Assembly (NCBI GenBank): GCA_905187695.1
Contig: CAJJIY010000002.1
Span: 1 to 64,000, forward strand
Direction of reading: 5' to 3'
Origin: an uncultured Eubacteriales bacterium
GTDB lineage: Bacteria; Bacillota; Clostridia; Oscillospirales; CAG-272
Length of the DNA stretch: 64,000 nucleotides
The notes under the pieces were generated by a model, which did not search any database, was not told where the DNA came from, and saw only the letters and a list, made by a program, of their open reading frames with translations. Positions 27,346 to 34,799 of this stretch are shown piece by piece. Numbering within the stretch: the stretch's first letter is position 1; every line of letters starts with the position of its first letter. The position numbers and the translations under genes are program-made.

Positions 27346-28368
27346 ATGAAAAACACCTATGCTGTCCCGCTTTCCGAAATGCCGGCGGCCGTGGCGGAGT
27401 TTGCCGCCTACAAATCGGGCATTCAGAACTGCTCGCCCAAAACGGTCTCGGAATACCTGCTTGACCTGCGCACTTTTTTCCGTTATATCGTGGCCACGCG
27501 CGAAGGGATCGACCCGGACAGCGAAGCTTTTTCGCAGATTGACATCAGTTCCCTTTCGCTGGATTTCATCGGCTCGGTAAAAACCTCCGAGATCTACGCT
27601 TTTTTTCAATATACCGGCACGGTCCGCAAAAATCTGTGGGCGGCAAAGGCCCGGAAACTGGTTTCGATCCGGATGCTTTACCGCTATCTGGTGACCAAAG
27701 CCGGCAAACTGCAGACCAACCCCGCCGCCGATATTGAGTCGCCCCGCCGCCGGCAAAGTCTGCCCAAATTTCTTTCGCTGGAAGAATCGCGCCTGCTTCT
27801 TGCCACGGTGGAAAAAGACGCCGCCTCCCGTCACCGGGTGCGCGACTATGCCATGATTACGCTGTTTTTGAACTGCGGGATGCGGGTTTCGGAACTGTGC
27901 GGCATCAATCTCTCGGATATCAACCGGGAAATGAAATCGCTCCGGGTGACGGGAAAAGGCGCAAAAGAACGGATCATTTATCTGAACGAGGCCTGCCGCG
28001 CCGCGCTTTCCGACTATCTTCGGGAACGAAACGCCATTGAAAACAGCCGCACGGTAGACAGCCGTGCACTCTTTCTGAGCGGTCAGAACCGCCGCATCAG
28101 CGTCAAAACCGTGCAATGGACGGTCTACAAGTATCTGGACGAGGCCGGTCTTGGTGACCGCCACCTTTCGGTGCACAAACTCCGTCACACCGCCGCCACG
28201 CTGATGTATCAGTCCGGACAGGTAGATGTGCGGGTGCTTAAGGATATTCTGGGGCACGAACAACTCAACACCACGCAAATTTACACCCATGTCAGCAACA
28301 AAGACATGGAGGAAGCCATGGAAAAGAACCCTCTTTCGGGGACAAACAGAAAGGAACACCATGATTAG
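27346..28368 (+). CDS. Tyrosine recombinase, XerC/XerD type
   Basis: A 340-residue site-specific recombinase. The N-terminal ~135 residues form the SAM-like core-binding domain and the rest the catalytic domain. Catalytic residues are all visible: Arg in NCGMRVSELCG, Lys in TGKGAKERIIYL, H-x-x-R in VHKLRHTAATL, His in LGHEQL and the nucleophile Tyr in TTQIYTHV. GGAGG precedes the ATG at 27346. The setting with a HAD phosphatase, not with element genes, suggests a housekeeping XerC/D-like enzyme (dimer resolution), though a phage-type role cannot be excluded. It overlaps the next gene by 8 bp. Confidence 0.9.
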   Translation: MKNTYAVPLSEMPAAVAEFAAYKSGIQNCSPKTVSEYLLDLRTFFRYIVATREGIDPDSEAFSQIDISSLSLDFIGSVKTSEIYAFFQYTGTVRKNLWAAKARKLVSIRMLYRYLVTKAGKLQTNPAADIESPRRRQSLPKFLSLEESRLLLATVEKDAASRHRVRDYAMITLFLNCGMRVSELCGINLSDINREMKSLRVTGKGAKERIIYLNEACRAALSDYLRERNAIENSRTVDSRALFLSGQNRRISVKTVQWTVYKYLDEAGLGDRHLSVHKLRHTAATLMYQSGQVDVRVLKDILGHEQLNTTQIYTHVSNKDMEEAMEKNPLSGTNRKEHHD

Positions 28369-29080
28369 AGTCATTCTCTTTGATTTTGACCACACGCTCT
28401 ACGACCGCCGCGCGGTTTACCACAACATGATCGGCGTGTACCGGGAACATTTCGGCGACGAGCTCCCGGAAAATCTCTCGGACGCGGAACTGGCCGACGC
28501 GCTGGCCGACGCGGACCTGGACGCTATTTACCCGGATGGTTCATGGGATGAGATCCTGGATCTTTCCACGGCGCGGGGGATTTTCCGTCACCGCCCCGAA
28601 ACAAAGCCCTATTATGACTTTATCCGGCCGCATTTCCCGGCCGCCATCCGGTTGCAGGACGATATTCTCCCCACGCTCCGGACGCTCCGCGAACGGGGCT
28701 ACCGACTGGGCGTGCTGACAAACGGATTTACGGACTATCAGTACGCCAAACTGAACGCGACCCCCATTCCGGCCTATATGGATATCATCCGCGTGTCGCG
28801 GGAATTCGGGGACAGCAAACCCAGCCCCCGGCCCTTCCTTGGAATGTGCAGACTTTTTGACTGTCCGGCCGAAGAAATGGTCTATGTCGGGGACAGCCCC
28901 GTCAACGATGTGTGCGGCGCACGCGGCGCCGGTCTTATCCCGGTGTGGCTCCGGAACCGTCCCGTTTTTGCCCCGTATGCCGCACCGGCGCCCTATACCA
29001 TTGACCGCATGGGAGAATTGCCTGCCGTCATAGAGCAGATCGAACGGGATCTTGCCGGAAAAGCCGCCGAACGGGAGTGA
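28361..29080 (+). CDS. HAD-family hydrolase (YjjG-like phosphatase)
   Basis: A 239-residue haloacid-dehalogenase phosphatase. Motif I is DFDHTLYD at ~8-15, motif II is LTNG near 125, motif III the Lys in GDSKPSPRPF, and motif IV VYVGDSPVNDV near 182. The helical insert after motif I is a C1-type cap. The substrate could be a nucleotide or phosphosugar. The ATG at 28361 overlaps the recombinase stop and has AAGGAAC upstream. It is probably transcribed with the recombinase and GlpK-like genes. Confidence 0.85.
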   Translation: MIRVILFDFDHTLYDRRAVYHNMIGVYREHFGDELPENLSDAELADALADADLDAIYPDGSWDEILDLSTARGIFRHRPETKPYYDFIRPHFPAAIRLQDDILPTLRTLRERGYRLGVLTNGFTDYQYAKLNATPIPAYMDIIRVSREFGDSKPSPRPFLGMCRLFDCPAEEMVYVGDSPVNDVCGARGAGLIPVWLRNRPVFAPYAAPAPYTIDRMGELPAVIEQIERDLAGKAAERE

Positions 29081-29086
29081 AAACAG

Positions 29087-30589
29087 ATGCAAAATCTAAA
29101 AAAAAGACGGGACGGCTTTTTTCTCGGTATTGACGAAGGAACAACCGGCACCACAGCCATTCTTTTTGATTGGAATTTTCACCCGGCGGGAAAGGGTTAT
29201 TGCGAAGTGACGCAATATCACCCCGGCCCCGGCCGCTCGGAACATGACCCGGAGGAACTTTTTGCAGCGCTCCTTGAAGCGGTCGGCACGGCCATGAAAG
29301 AGGCCGGCGCAAAGCCGGCGGACATTCTGTCGGTCGGTTTGGATCACGAGGGGGAAAGCGCCCTGCTTTTTGAAGCCGGGAGCGGACGGGCGCTGGGACG
29401 CTCGTTGGTCTGGCAGGACCGCCGCACCGAAGCAAGAGCGGCCGCGCTCCGGGGGACGCACGGTCCGCTTTTCCGGGAACGCACCGGGCTTTGTCCGGAC
29501 AGCTATTTCAGCGCCACCAAAATGGCGTGGCTTCTTGAAAACACGCCGAGGGCGGCAGAGCTCTCGCGCCGGGGACTGTTGCTGTGCGGCAACATGGACG
29601 CCTATCTTCTTTACCGGCTCACCGGCGGAAAGTCTTTCTTCACGGACCCTTCCACGGCTTCCAGAACTCTGCTTTACAATCTGAAGACCAAGGCTTTTGA
29701 TCCGGAACTTTGCGCCGTTTCCGGCGTGACCGGTGTGAAACTGCCGGGAATTTTGGACAGCGCCGCCCGTTTCGGCATGACCGACCCGGCTGTTTTTCTC
29801 GGCATCCGCGCGCCGGTCGGCGGGCTTCTTTGCGACCAGCAGGCCGCGCTTTTCGGTCAGGGCTGTCTCTGGCCGGGCGATCTGAAAATGACCTTCGGCA
29901 CCGGCGCGTTTTTGCTGATGAACACCGGAGAACAGCCGGTTTTCTCAAAAGAGGGACTGATTACCACCGTGGCCTATCAGCTGGCGGGGCGCACGACCTA
30001 CGCGTTGGACGGCGGCATTTATACGGCCGGATCGGCCATGACTTTTCTGCGGGACAATTTTGCTTTTCTTACTTCCCCACGGGAGGCAGGAACCGTGGCG
30101 GCCTCGGCCGCGCCCAACGGCAATCTCTTTTTTGTCCCGGCCTTTACCGGCCTTGGCGCACCCTGGCAGGATCCAGACGCCCGCGGAATGATCATCGGAA
30201 TAGACGGCTCGACCACCAAAGCGCAGATTGTCCGCGCGGCAGAGGAAGCCATTGCCTTTCAGACCGCCGACCTCACGGCGGCCATGTCACGCGCGGCAAA
30301 TCAACCGATCCTGCGCCTGCGATGTGACGGCGGCGCGGCGGGAGACGCCTTTCTTATGCAGTGCACAGCCGACTTTACAGGCATACCGGTAGAAGTGCCC
30401 GCCATGCGGGAAGCCACGGTGCTGGGTGCGGCGCGCATGGGCGCCATCGGCGCGGGATGGGCAGATCCAAAGGAAAAAATTCATCTTGGCGCAATCCGCC
30501 GCTTTGAACCGCAACTTTCCGAAGAAGAACGCAAAGCGCGCCTTGCCGGCTGGCACCGCGCCGTGGCACGCGCCGGTCACTGGGCCTGA
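29087..30589 (+). CDS. GlpK-like FGGY-family carbohydrate kinase
   Basis: A 500-residue FGGY kinase whose motifs follow glycerol kinase closely: GIDEGTTGTTA, EHDPEEL, WQDRRT, YFSATK, DQQAALFGQ, FGTGAFLLMNTGE and FVPAFTGLGAPW. Glycerol-contacting Trp, Tyr and Asp positions are kept. The NQRET motif reads HEGES, so the Arg that contacts glycerol in E. coli GlpK is Gly (about residue 89). It probably phosphorylates glycerol or a related polyol. It is convergent with a DeoR regulator and near a GpsA-like gene and a GDPD remnant, which supports glycerol-phosphate metabolism. Confidence 0.82.
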   Translation: MQNLKKRRDGFFLGIDEGTTGTTAILFDWNFHPAGKGYCEVTQYHPGPGRSEHDPEELFAALLEAVGTAMKEAGAKPADILSVGLDHEGESALLFEAGSGRALGRSLVWQDRRTEARAAALRGTHGPLFRERTGLCPDSYFSATKMAWLLENTPRAAELSRRGLLLCGNMDAYLLYRLTGGKSFFTDPSTASRTLLYNLKTKAFDPELCAVSGVTGVKLPGILDSAARFGMTDPAVFLGIRAPVGGLLCDQQAALFGQGCLWPGDLKMTFGTGAFLLMNTGEQPVFSKEGLITTVAYQLAGRTTYALDGGIYTAGSAMTFLRDNFAFLTSPREAGTVAASAAPNGNLFFVPAFTGLGAPWQDPDARGMIIGIDGSTTKAQIVRAAEEAIAFQTADLTAAMSRAANQPILRLRCDGGAAGDAFLMQCTADFTGIPVEVPAMREATVLGAARMGAIGAGWADPKEKIHLGAIRRFEPQLSEEERKARLAGWHRAVARAGHWA

Positions 30590-30685
30590 TAGCGCAGTGC
30601 CCTTCGCCCGGGCGTTCCGGCCAAAGCACCGTGGGTTTTCCGTTTTTTCGCCCAAAATACCCCCAAACGGGATGAGTTTTCAAGC

Positions 30686-30727
30686 AAAGAGAAGAGGAAC
30701 CTTTAAGGTTCCTCTTCTCTTTGTTTT
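30686..30727. terminator. Strong bidirectional terminator
   Basis: A near-perfect palindrome with arms of up to 18 bp (AAAGAGAAGAGGAACCTT and its complement) and T-rich edges. It separates the convergent kinase and DeoR genes. Confidence 0.88.
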
Positions 30728-30749
30728 TGCTTGCGGAAACCGCTTTTCT

Positions 30750-31517
30750 TTACCCGTTTGCCGGGTAAATTTCTTTTATCTCGCCGCGTCCGAAAGAACG
30801 GATCGTTTCCTCATCCGCTTCCCGCTCGCAGACAACCTCTTCCACCATGGAAAGCGGGCAAAGGACAAACGGGCGCGACACGCCGATTTTGGACGAATCG
30901 CAAAGAAACACCCGCCGGCGCGCCCGCGTCAGCATCACCCGGCGAAGCGCGGTTTCTCCTTCGGAGATATCATTGATTTCTCCGTCCGTGGAAAGTCCCT
31001 GACTGGAAAAAAAGAAAAGATCGGCACGGATCCCCCGCAGGGCTTCCTCGGCCGCCGGGCCGCCGAAATTATGATTTTCGCGCGAAAACCGCCCGCCGAT
31101 GGCATAAAGTTCGGCGCCCGGCGGACAGGGTTCCTCAAAAATTTTCAGATTATTGGTGAAAATCCGCAATTCCCTCTTTTCGGAAAGATGGCGCATCATA
31201 CGCCGGACGGTGGAGGAAGAATCCACCAGGAGCGTATCCCCGTCCCGCACCAGCGCGGCCGCTTTTCTGGCGATCGCGTCTTTTTGCGCGCTGTGGTCAT
31301 CGTCCCGCAGATCAATCGGAACCACGGAGTGAAGATAGCGCGTCAGCGTCACGGCACCGTAAAGATGTGTGACCAATCCGCGCTCCGAAAGCGCCCGGAT
31401 ATCCCGGCGCACGGAAGCCTCACTGAAAAAAAGCGTTTGAGAGATCTCCCGAACGGTCACGGACGGGCGCTGGCGCAGCATGGCCAAAATTTTCTGCTGT
31501 CTTTCCAGTTGGCTCAT
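30750..31517 (-). CDS. DeoR/GlpR-family transcriptional regulator
   Basis: A 255-residue repressor-type protein. The N-terminal winged helix (ERQQKILAMLRQRPSVTVRE; then ASVRRDIRALSERG) is the DeoR signature. The C-terminal ~180 residues are the sugar-phosphate sensing domain with VDSSST and LCDSSKIG. The ATG at 31517 has AAGGAGAAAA upstream; an 18-codon in-frame extension is less likely. Its divergent neighbours are the GDPD remnant and the GpsA-like gene, and the GlpK-like gene is convergent. It probably responds to glycerol-3-phosphate or a related phosphate and binds the palindrome at 31679-31695. Confidence 0.9.
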   Translation of the reverse strand: MSQLERQQKILAMLRQRPSVTVREISQTLFFSEASVRRDIRALSERGLVTHLYGAVTLTRYLHSVVPIDLRDDDHSAQKDAIARKAAALVRDGDTLLVDSSSTVRRMMRHLSEKRELRIFTNNLKIFEEPCPPGAELYAIGGRFSRENHNFGGPAAEEALRGIRADLFFFSSQGLSTDGEINDISEGETALRRVMLTRARRRVFLCDSSKIGVSRPFVLCPLSMVEEVVCEREADEETIRSFGRGEIKEIYPANG

Positions 31518-31559
31518 GTTTTCTCCTTCCTTTTTGCTTTTGAAGCCGGCTTTTTGAAA

Positions 31560-31588
31560 AGCATAACACATTTCCGGCCCATATGCAA
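31560..31588 (-). promoter_or_regulatory. Promoter of the DeoR regulator
   Basis: On the minus strand TTGCAT (31588-31583), a 17-bp spacer and TATGCT (31565-31560). It is back-to-back with the consensus promoter at 31678. Confidence 0.55.
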
Positions 31589-31677
31589 GGGCTTTTTGAA
31601 ATTCTTTGATTGAAAATGATTTTTTATGACAATTAAAGCGGTTAAAAATGCGAAATTATCTATCTATCTGAAAGGAA

Positions 31678-31706
31678 TTGACAGTTCTTCTGTCAGATGC
31701 TATAAT
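31678..31706 (+). promoter_or_regulatory. Perfect consensus sigma-A promoter with embedded palindrome
   Basis: TTGACA (31678-31683), a 17-bp spacer and TATAAT (31701-31706). TGACAG (31679-31684) and CTGTCA (31690-31695) form a perfect 6-bp palindrome with a 5-bp gap, overlapping the -35 box and spacer. Such a placement is what a repressor operator would look like; the adjacent DeoR protein is the obvious candidate. Confidence 0.75.
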
Positions 31707-31758
31707 ATTTTTGATTCTGAAAACAAGATTCGCACCGCGGTGCGGAAAAGGAGGGCCG

Positions 31759-32074
31759 ATGAAATTACCCTATCAGAACACCATTCCGGTGGCCGGTTGC
31801 GGATTCATGCCTATTCCCCGCAGGAAAAAATGGGACCGCGCCAAAAGCGCTTTGTTTACACCTATGCCTATTGCGTCTGTATGTTCGGCACGCCCGGCCA
31901 ACGGGTCTGGCTGGCCAAATATTTCGATCTGGCGAAAAGCTACGGCGTGGAACCTTTCCGGTAGAAGACCCGGCGCTCATTGACGCGGCTCTGGCGGCTG
32001 GCACCCGGCTTTTCACCATCAACGATCCTGCATGGCTGATGGCCTATCTCAGGCAAAAAGGGCTTCACCAATAA
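31759..32074 (+). pseudogene. Remnant of a glycerophosphodiester phosphodiesterase-like gene
   Basis: An ATG at 31759 with GGAGGG upstream sits behind a consensus promoter, yet no single frame stays open. The coding signal hops across three frames: MKLPYQNTIPVAGCGF, then QRVWLAKYFDLAKSYGVEP, then ALIDAALAAG..LFTINDPAWL, ending at 32074. The last two pieces resemble the C-terminal part of GDPD enzymes (the 'vNDpawm' segment). At about 105 codons versus ~240 for the family, it seems internally deleted and frameshifted. GDPD releases glycerol-3-phosphate, which fits the neighbourhood. The family call rests on weak, short similarity. Confidence 0.45.
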
Positions 32075-32116
32075 GCGCCTTTTAAAATTATATTGCGAAA
32101 ACAAGGAGAAAAAATC

Positions 32117-33163
32117 ATGGCAATTGTGGCAATTATCGGCGCGGGCATGATGGGCAGTGCGCTCGCCTTTCCCGCCAGAGAAAACGGGAACGAAGTCCGG
32201 CTGTGCGGGACGCATCTGGACAAAGAAATTATTGATGTCTGCCGGAAAACCGGACGGCATCCGAAATTTGAAAAGGACTTCCCGGCGGGCGTTTCCTATT
32301 ATCAGATTGAAGAACTGGAAACAGTCATCCGGGGGGCGGATCTCGTCATCTGCGGCGTCTCCAGTTTCGGCGTTTCCTGGTTTTCGGATTTTGTCCTGCC
32401 CAAAATTCCGGACGGGACGCCGGTTTTGAGCGTCACGAAAGGCCTGATGGACACGCCGGATGGAAAACTGCTTTGCTATCCGGAACTTTGGCAGCAAAAG
32501 CTGGACGCCATCGGAAGCCGAGTGGAACTGAACGCGATCGGCGGCCCCTGCACCAGCTATGAACTGGTGGCACACGACCAGACCGAGGTCGCCTTCTGCG
32601 GGAAAAACATGGAGACGCTGAAAAAACTCAAAAAGATCCTGCAAACGGATTATTATCACATCAGTCTCTCTACCGATGTTGTGGGCATCGAATCGGCCGT
32701 GGCGCTCAAAAACGGCTATGCGTTGGGGATTGCGCTGACGATCGGACTCAACCGTCGCTTCTTCGGAAACGATACCCTGCACTTCAATTCTCAGGCAGCC
32801 GTTTTCGGGCAGGCGGCCAAAGAAATGGCCAGACTGTTGACCTATCAGGGGGCCGGGACACTGGAAAATCTGTGCGTGGGCGTGGGCGATCTTTATGTAA
32901 CGGTATACGGCGGGCGCACGCGCCTGGTCGGAATCCTGCTGGGTGAAGGACTGACGATTGACGAAGCAAAAGAAAAGCTGAACGGCGTCACGCTGGAATC
33001 CCTGGTGGTGGCAGAGCGTGTGGCCAGAGCCGTTCGCGTGGCAGCGCAAAAACAGTTGCTTTCTCTTGCCGACTTCCCGCTTTTGTGCGAGGTGGATTCC
33101 ATTATCACCGACAAAAAGCCGGTAGACATCCCCTTTGAAAAGTTCACTTTCGTGCATGAATAA
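32117..33163 (+). CDS. NAD(P)-dependent glycerol-3-phosphate dehydrogenase family protein (GpsA-like)
   Basis: A 348-residue Rossmann dehydrogenase. It begins with IVAIIGAGMMGSAL (nucleotide-binding), has SVTKGLMD for the Lys-containing loop, IGGPCTSYE in place of the usual SGPSFAxE, the catalytic-type Lys in VALKNGYALG, and GVGDLYVT as in GpsA. It is clearly diverged from housekeeping GpsA. It probably interconverts glycerol-3-phosphate (or a similar polyol phosphate) and its keto form. The ATG at 32117 follows ACAAGGAG. It is downstream of the palindrome-bearing promoter and GDPD remnant, with a terminator after it. Confidence 0.82.
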   Translation: MAIVAIIGAGMMGSALAFPARENGNEVRLCGTHLDKEIIDVCRKTGRHPKFEKDFPAGVSYYQIEELETVIRGADLVICGVSSFGVSWFSDFVLPKIPDGTPVLSVTKGLMDTPDGKLLCYPELWQQKLDAIGSRVELNAIGGPCTSYELVAHDQTEVAFCGKNMETLKKLKKILQTDYYHISLSTDVVGIESAVALKNGYALGIALTIGLNRRFFGNDTLHFNSQAAVFGQAAKEMARLLTYQGAGTLENLCVGVGDLYVTVYGGRTRLVGILLGEGLTIDEAKEKLNGVTLESLVVAERVARAVRVAAQKQLLSLADFPLLCEVDSIITDKKPVDIPFEKFTFVHE

Positions 33164-33200
33164 AATGCTTTGACGGGCAAGCGAAGATAAAGCGCTAACA

Positions 33201-33241
33201 AAAAAGGAGCGGGGGTTTCACCGCTCCCTTTTCTCTTTTTT
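33201..33241 (+). terminator. Terminator of the GpsA-like gene
   Basis: GGAGCGG (33206-33212) pairs with CCGCTCC (33221-33227), followed by CTTTTCTCTTTTTT. Confidence 0.8.
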
Positions 33242-33260
33242 CCGGAATTTCGTTTTGCAC

Positions 33261-33289
33261 TTGAAATTCATGGGGGTATCGGTTATAAT
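33261..33289 (+). promoter_or_regulatory. Sigma-A promoter of ribF
   Basis: TTGAAA (33261-33266), a 17-bp spacer and TATAAT (33284-33289), 20 bp before the ribF ATG. The leader is too short for an FMN riboswitch. Confidence 0.75.
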
Positions 33290-33309
33290 AAACAAAGCGG
33301 AGGTGCAAA

Positions 33310-34242
33310 ATGAAGATCATCAACTTAAAACATCCGGAAAAAGAAATGTCCCTCTTCAGGGGCTGTGGCCTTTGCCTTGGCCATTTCGACGGCCTGCATA
33401 TCGGGCATCGGGCGCTCATTGAAGAACTGAAGCGCATTTCAGGAGGATTCCGGCCTCCCCTGCCGCTTGGAGCACTTTGCTTTTCAAAGCCCCCCGCTTT
33501 TTATCTTTCAAGAAATCCGGCACCGCAACTGACAACGCTGAAAGAAAAGCTGATGCTTTTGCGCCAGGCAGGGCTTTCTTTCGTAATTCTTTATGATTTT
33601 CCGGAAATCATGTCCTATTCTCCGGAAGAATTCGTCAAACACATTCTTATCAAAGACTGCGCCTGTCAGACTGTGACCTGCGGGTTCAACTATACATTCG
33701 GCGCGGGCGGCGCGGGGACGCCGACAATGCTGGCCGATCTGTTTGAGAAGAAGATCGGGCGGAAAATCTCGGTCGTCGGCCCGGTCCTGCATGCGGGGCG
33801 GCCGGTCTCTTCGACCGGAATCCGCAAACTTCTGGAACAAGGGCGGGTCAAAGAGGCCACGCTCCTGTTGGGCCGCCCGTATTTTATCACGGGGACCGTG
33901 CAAAGCGGCCGCCATGTCGGGCACACCATGGACGCACCGACAGCCAATCTGCTCTTTCCGCCGGAAAAACTGATCCCCAAACACGGCGTTTACGCCAGCC
34001 GTGTGAAAATCGGCCGGAAAACCTATAATGCGCTGACCAACATCGGCGTACGCCCCACTTTTGATGACGGAGACACCGTCACCTGCGAGACCTTTGTGCT
34101 CAATTATCACGGCGATCTTTATGGTCGGCCACTCCAGGTGGATCTGCTCGGATACATCCGGCCGGAAAAGCGTTTCAGCGATCCTTCCCTTTTGGAATAT
34201 CAAATCAAGGATGACATTGAAAGCGCCGATGCGTTTTTCTGA
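33310..34242 (+). CDS. ribF: Bifunctional riboflavin kinase/FAD synthetase RibF
   Basis: A 310-residue enzyme making FMN and FAD from riboflavin and ATP. The N-terminal adenylyltransferase domain shows GHFDGLHIGHRAL near residue 24 and a later SSTGIRKLL motif. The C-terminal kinase domain shows DAPTANLLFP (the PTAN motif), HGVYAS and NIGVRPTF. The length matches the family. AGCGGAGG precedes the ATG. It is a single gene here, not adjacent to truB/rpsO as in many Firmicutes. Confidence 0.93.
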   Translation: MKIINLKHPEKEMSLFRGCGLCLGHFDGLHIGHRALIEELKRISGGFRPPLPLGALCFSKPPAFYLSRNPAPQLTTLKEKLMLLRQAGLSFVILYDFPEIMSYSPEEFVKHILIKDCACQTVTCGFNYTFGAGGAGTPTMLADLFEKKIGRKISVVGPVLHAGRPVSSTGIRKLLEQGRVKEATLLLGRPYFITGTVQSGRHVGHTMDAPTANLLFPPEKLIPKHGVYASRVKIGRKTYNALTNIGVRPTFDDGDTVTCETFVLNYHGDLYGRPLQVDLLGYIRPEKRFSDPSLLEYQIKDDIESADAFF

Positions 34243-34586
34243 CAAAAACAGCGTTTTCCATTTTCCATTTTTATTTTCCAGATATTTTTTTAAAATTTCT
34301 TTTTTACCGATATGAAGTCCCAATTTTCGACTCAAAAATTCGGATTTTGACACTTTTCAGCACAAATGAGTTTTTAAAGCAAAAAATCGTTCGATCTGTT
34401 GCGAATGGCACGCCGCCCGATTCCCCTTCGGCAAAAAGAAAAGCCCCCCAAAGGGGAATCGTCTCGCGCCCGCGGCGCTCGGTCAGGCTCGGCTCTGACA
34501 TGCCACCGGCATGTCATTCACCACCGACCCGTTCGATTCCCCATTCGGCAAAAAGAAAAGCCCCCTTTTGGGGGGCTTTTCTTTTT
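34243..34586. other. Intergenic region with a direct repeat and hairpins next to tRNA-Ala
   Basis: No gene is supported. A ~30-bp near-identical direct repeat (GATTCCCC..TTCGGCAAAAAG and onward) occurs at 34419-34448 and 34535-34565. A perfect hairpin GACATGCC-acc-GGCATGTC lies at 34497-34515. The second repeat copy merges into the tRNA terminator. The sequence may have arisen by duplication of the tRNA terminator flank. Confidence 0.55.
34549..34581 (-). terminator. Terminator of tRNA-Ala
   Basis: AAAAGCCCCC / GGGGGGCTTTT arms around TTTT, with T-rich edges on both strands, directly downstream of the tRNA 3' end. Confidence 0.8.
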
Positions 34587-34662
34587 TGGTGGAGCATAGG
34601 GGATTCGAACCCCTGACCCCAACACTGCCAGTGTTGTGCGCTCCCAACTGCGCTAATGCCCC
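34587..34662 (-). tRNA. tRNA-Ala (anticodon GGC)
   Basis: The minus strand folds into a full cloverleaf: acceptor GGGGCAT/ATGCTCC, D arm GCGC/GCGC, anticodon arm CAACA/TGTTG with loop CTGGCAG (anticodon GGC), and T arm AGGGG/CCCCT with loop TTCGAAT. The acceptor stem has the G3-U70 pair that marks alanine tRNAs. The 3' CCA is encoded (34589-34587). Confidence 0.96.
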
Positions 34663-34799
34663 GCGAACGATGACATTATAGCAGATTCTCTTCCGCTTGT
34701 CAAGGGCTTTTCAGTAAAAAATCACCTTTCTGGCAAAAAACGCGCAAAAGAGAAAAAAACCCGGAAAACTGCGCGTTTTCCGGGATTTTTGACAGGTCT

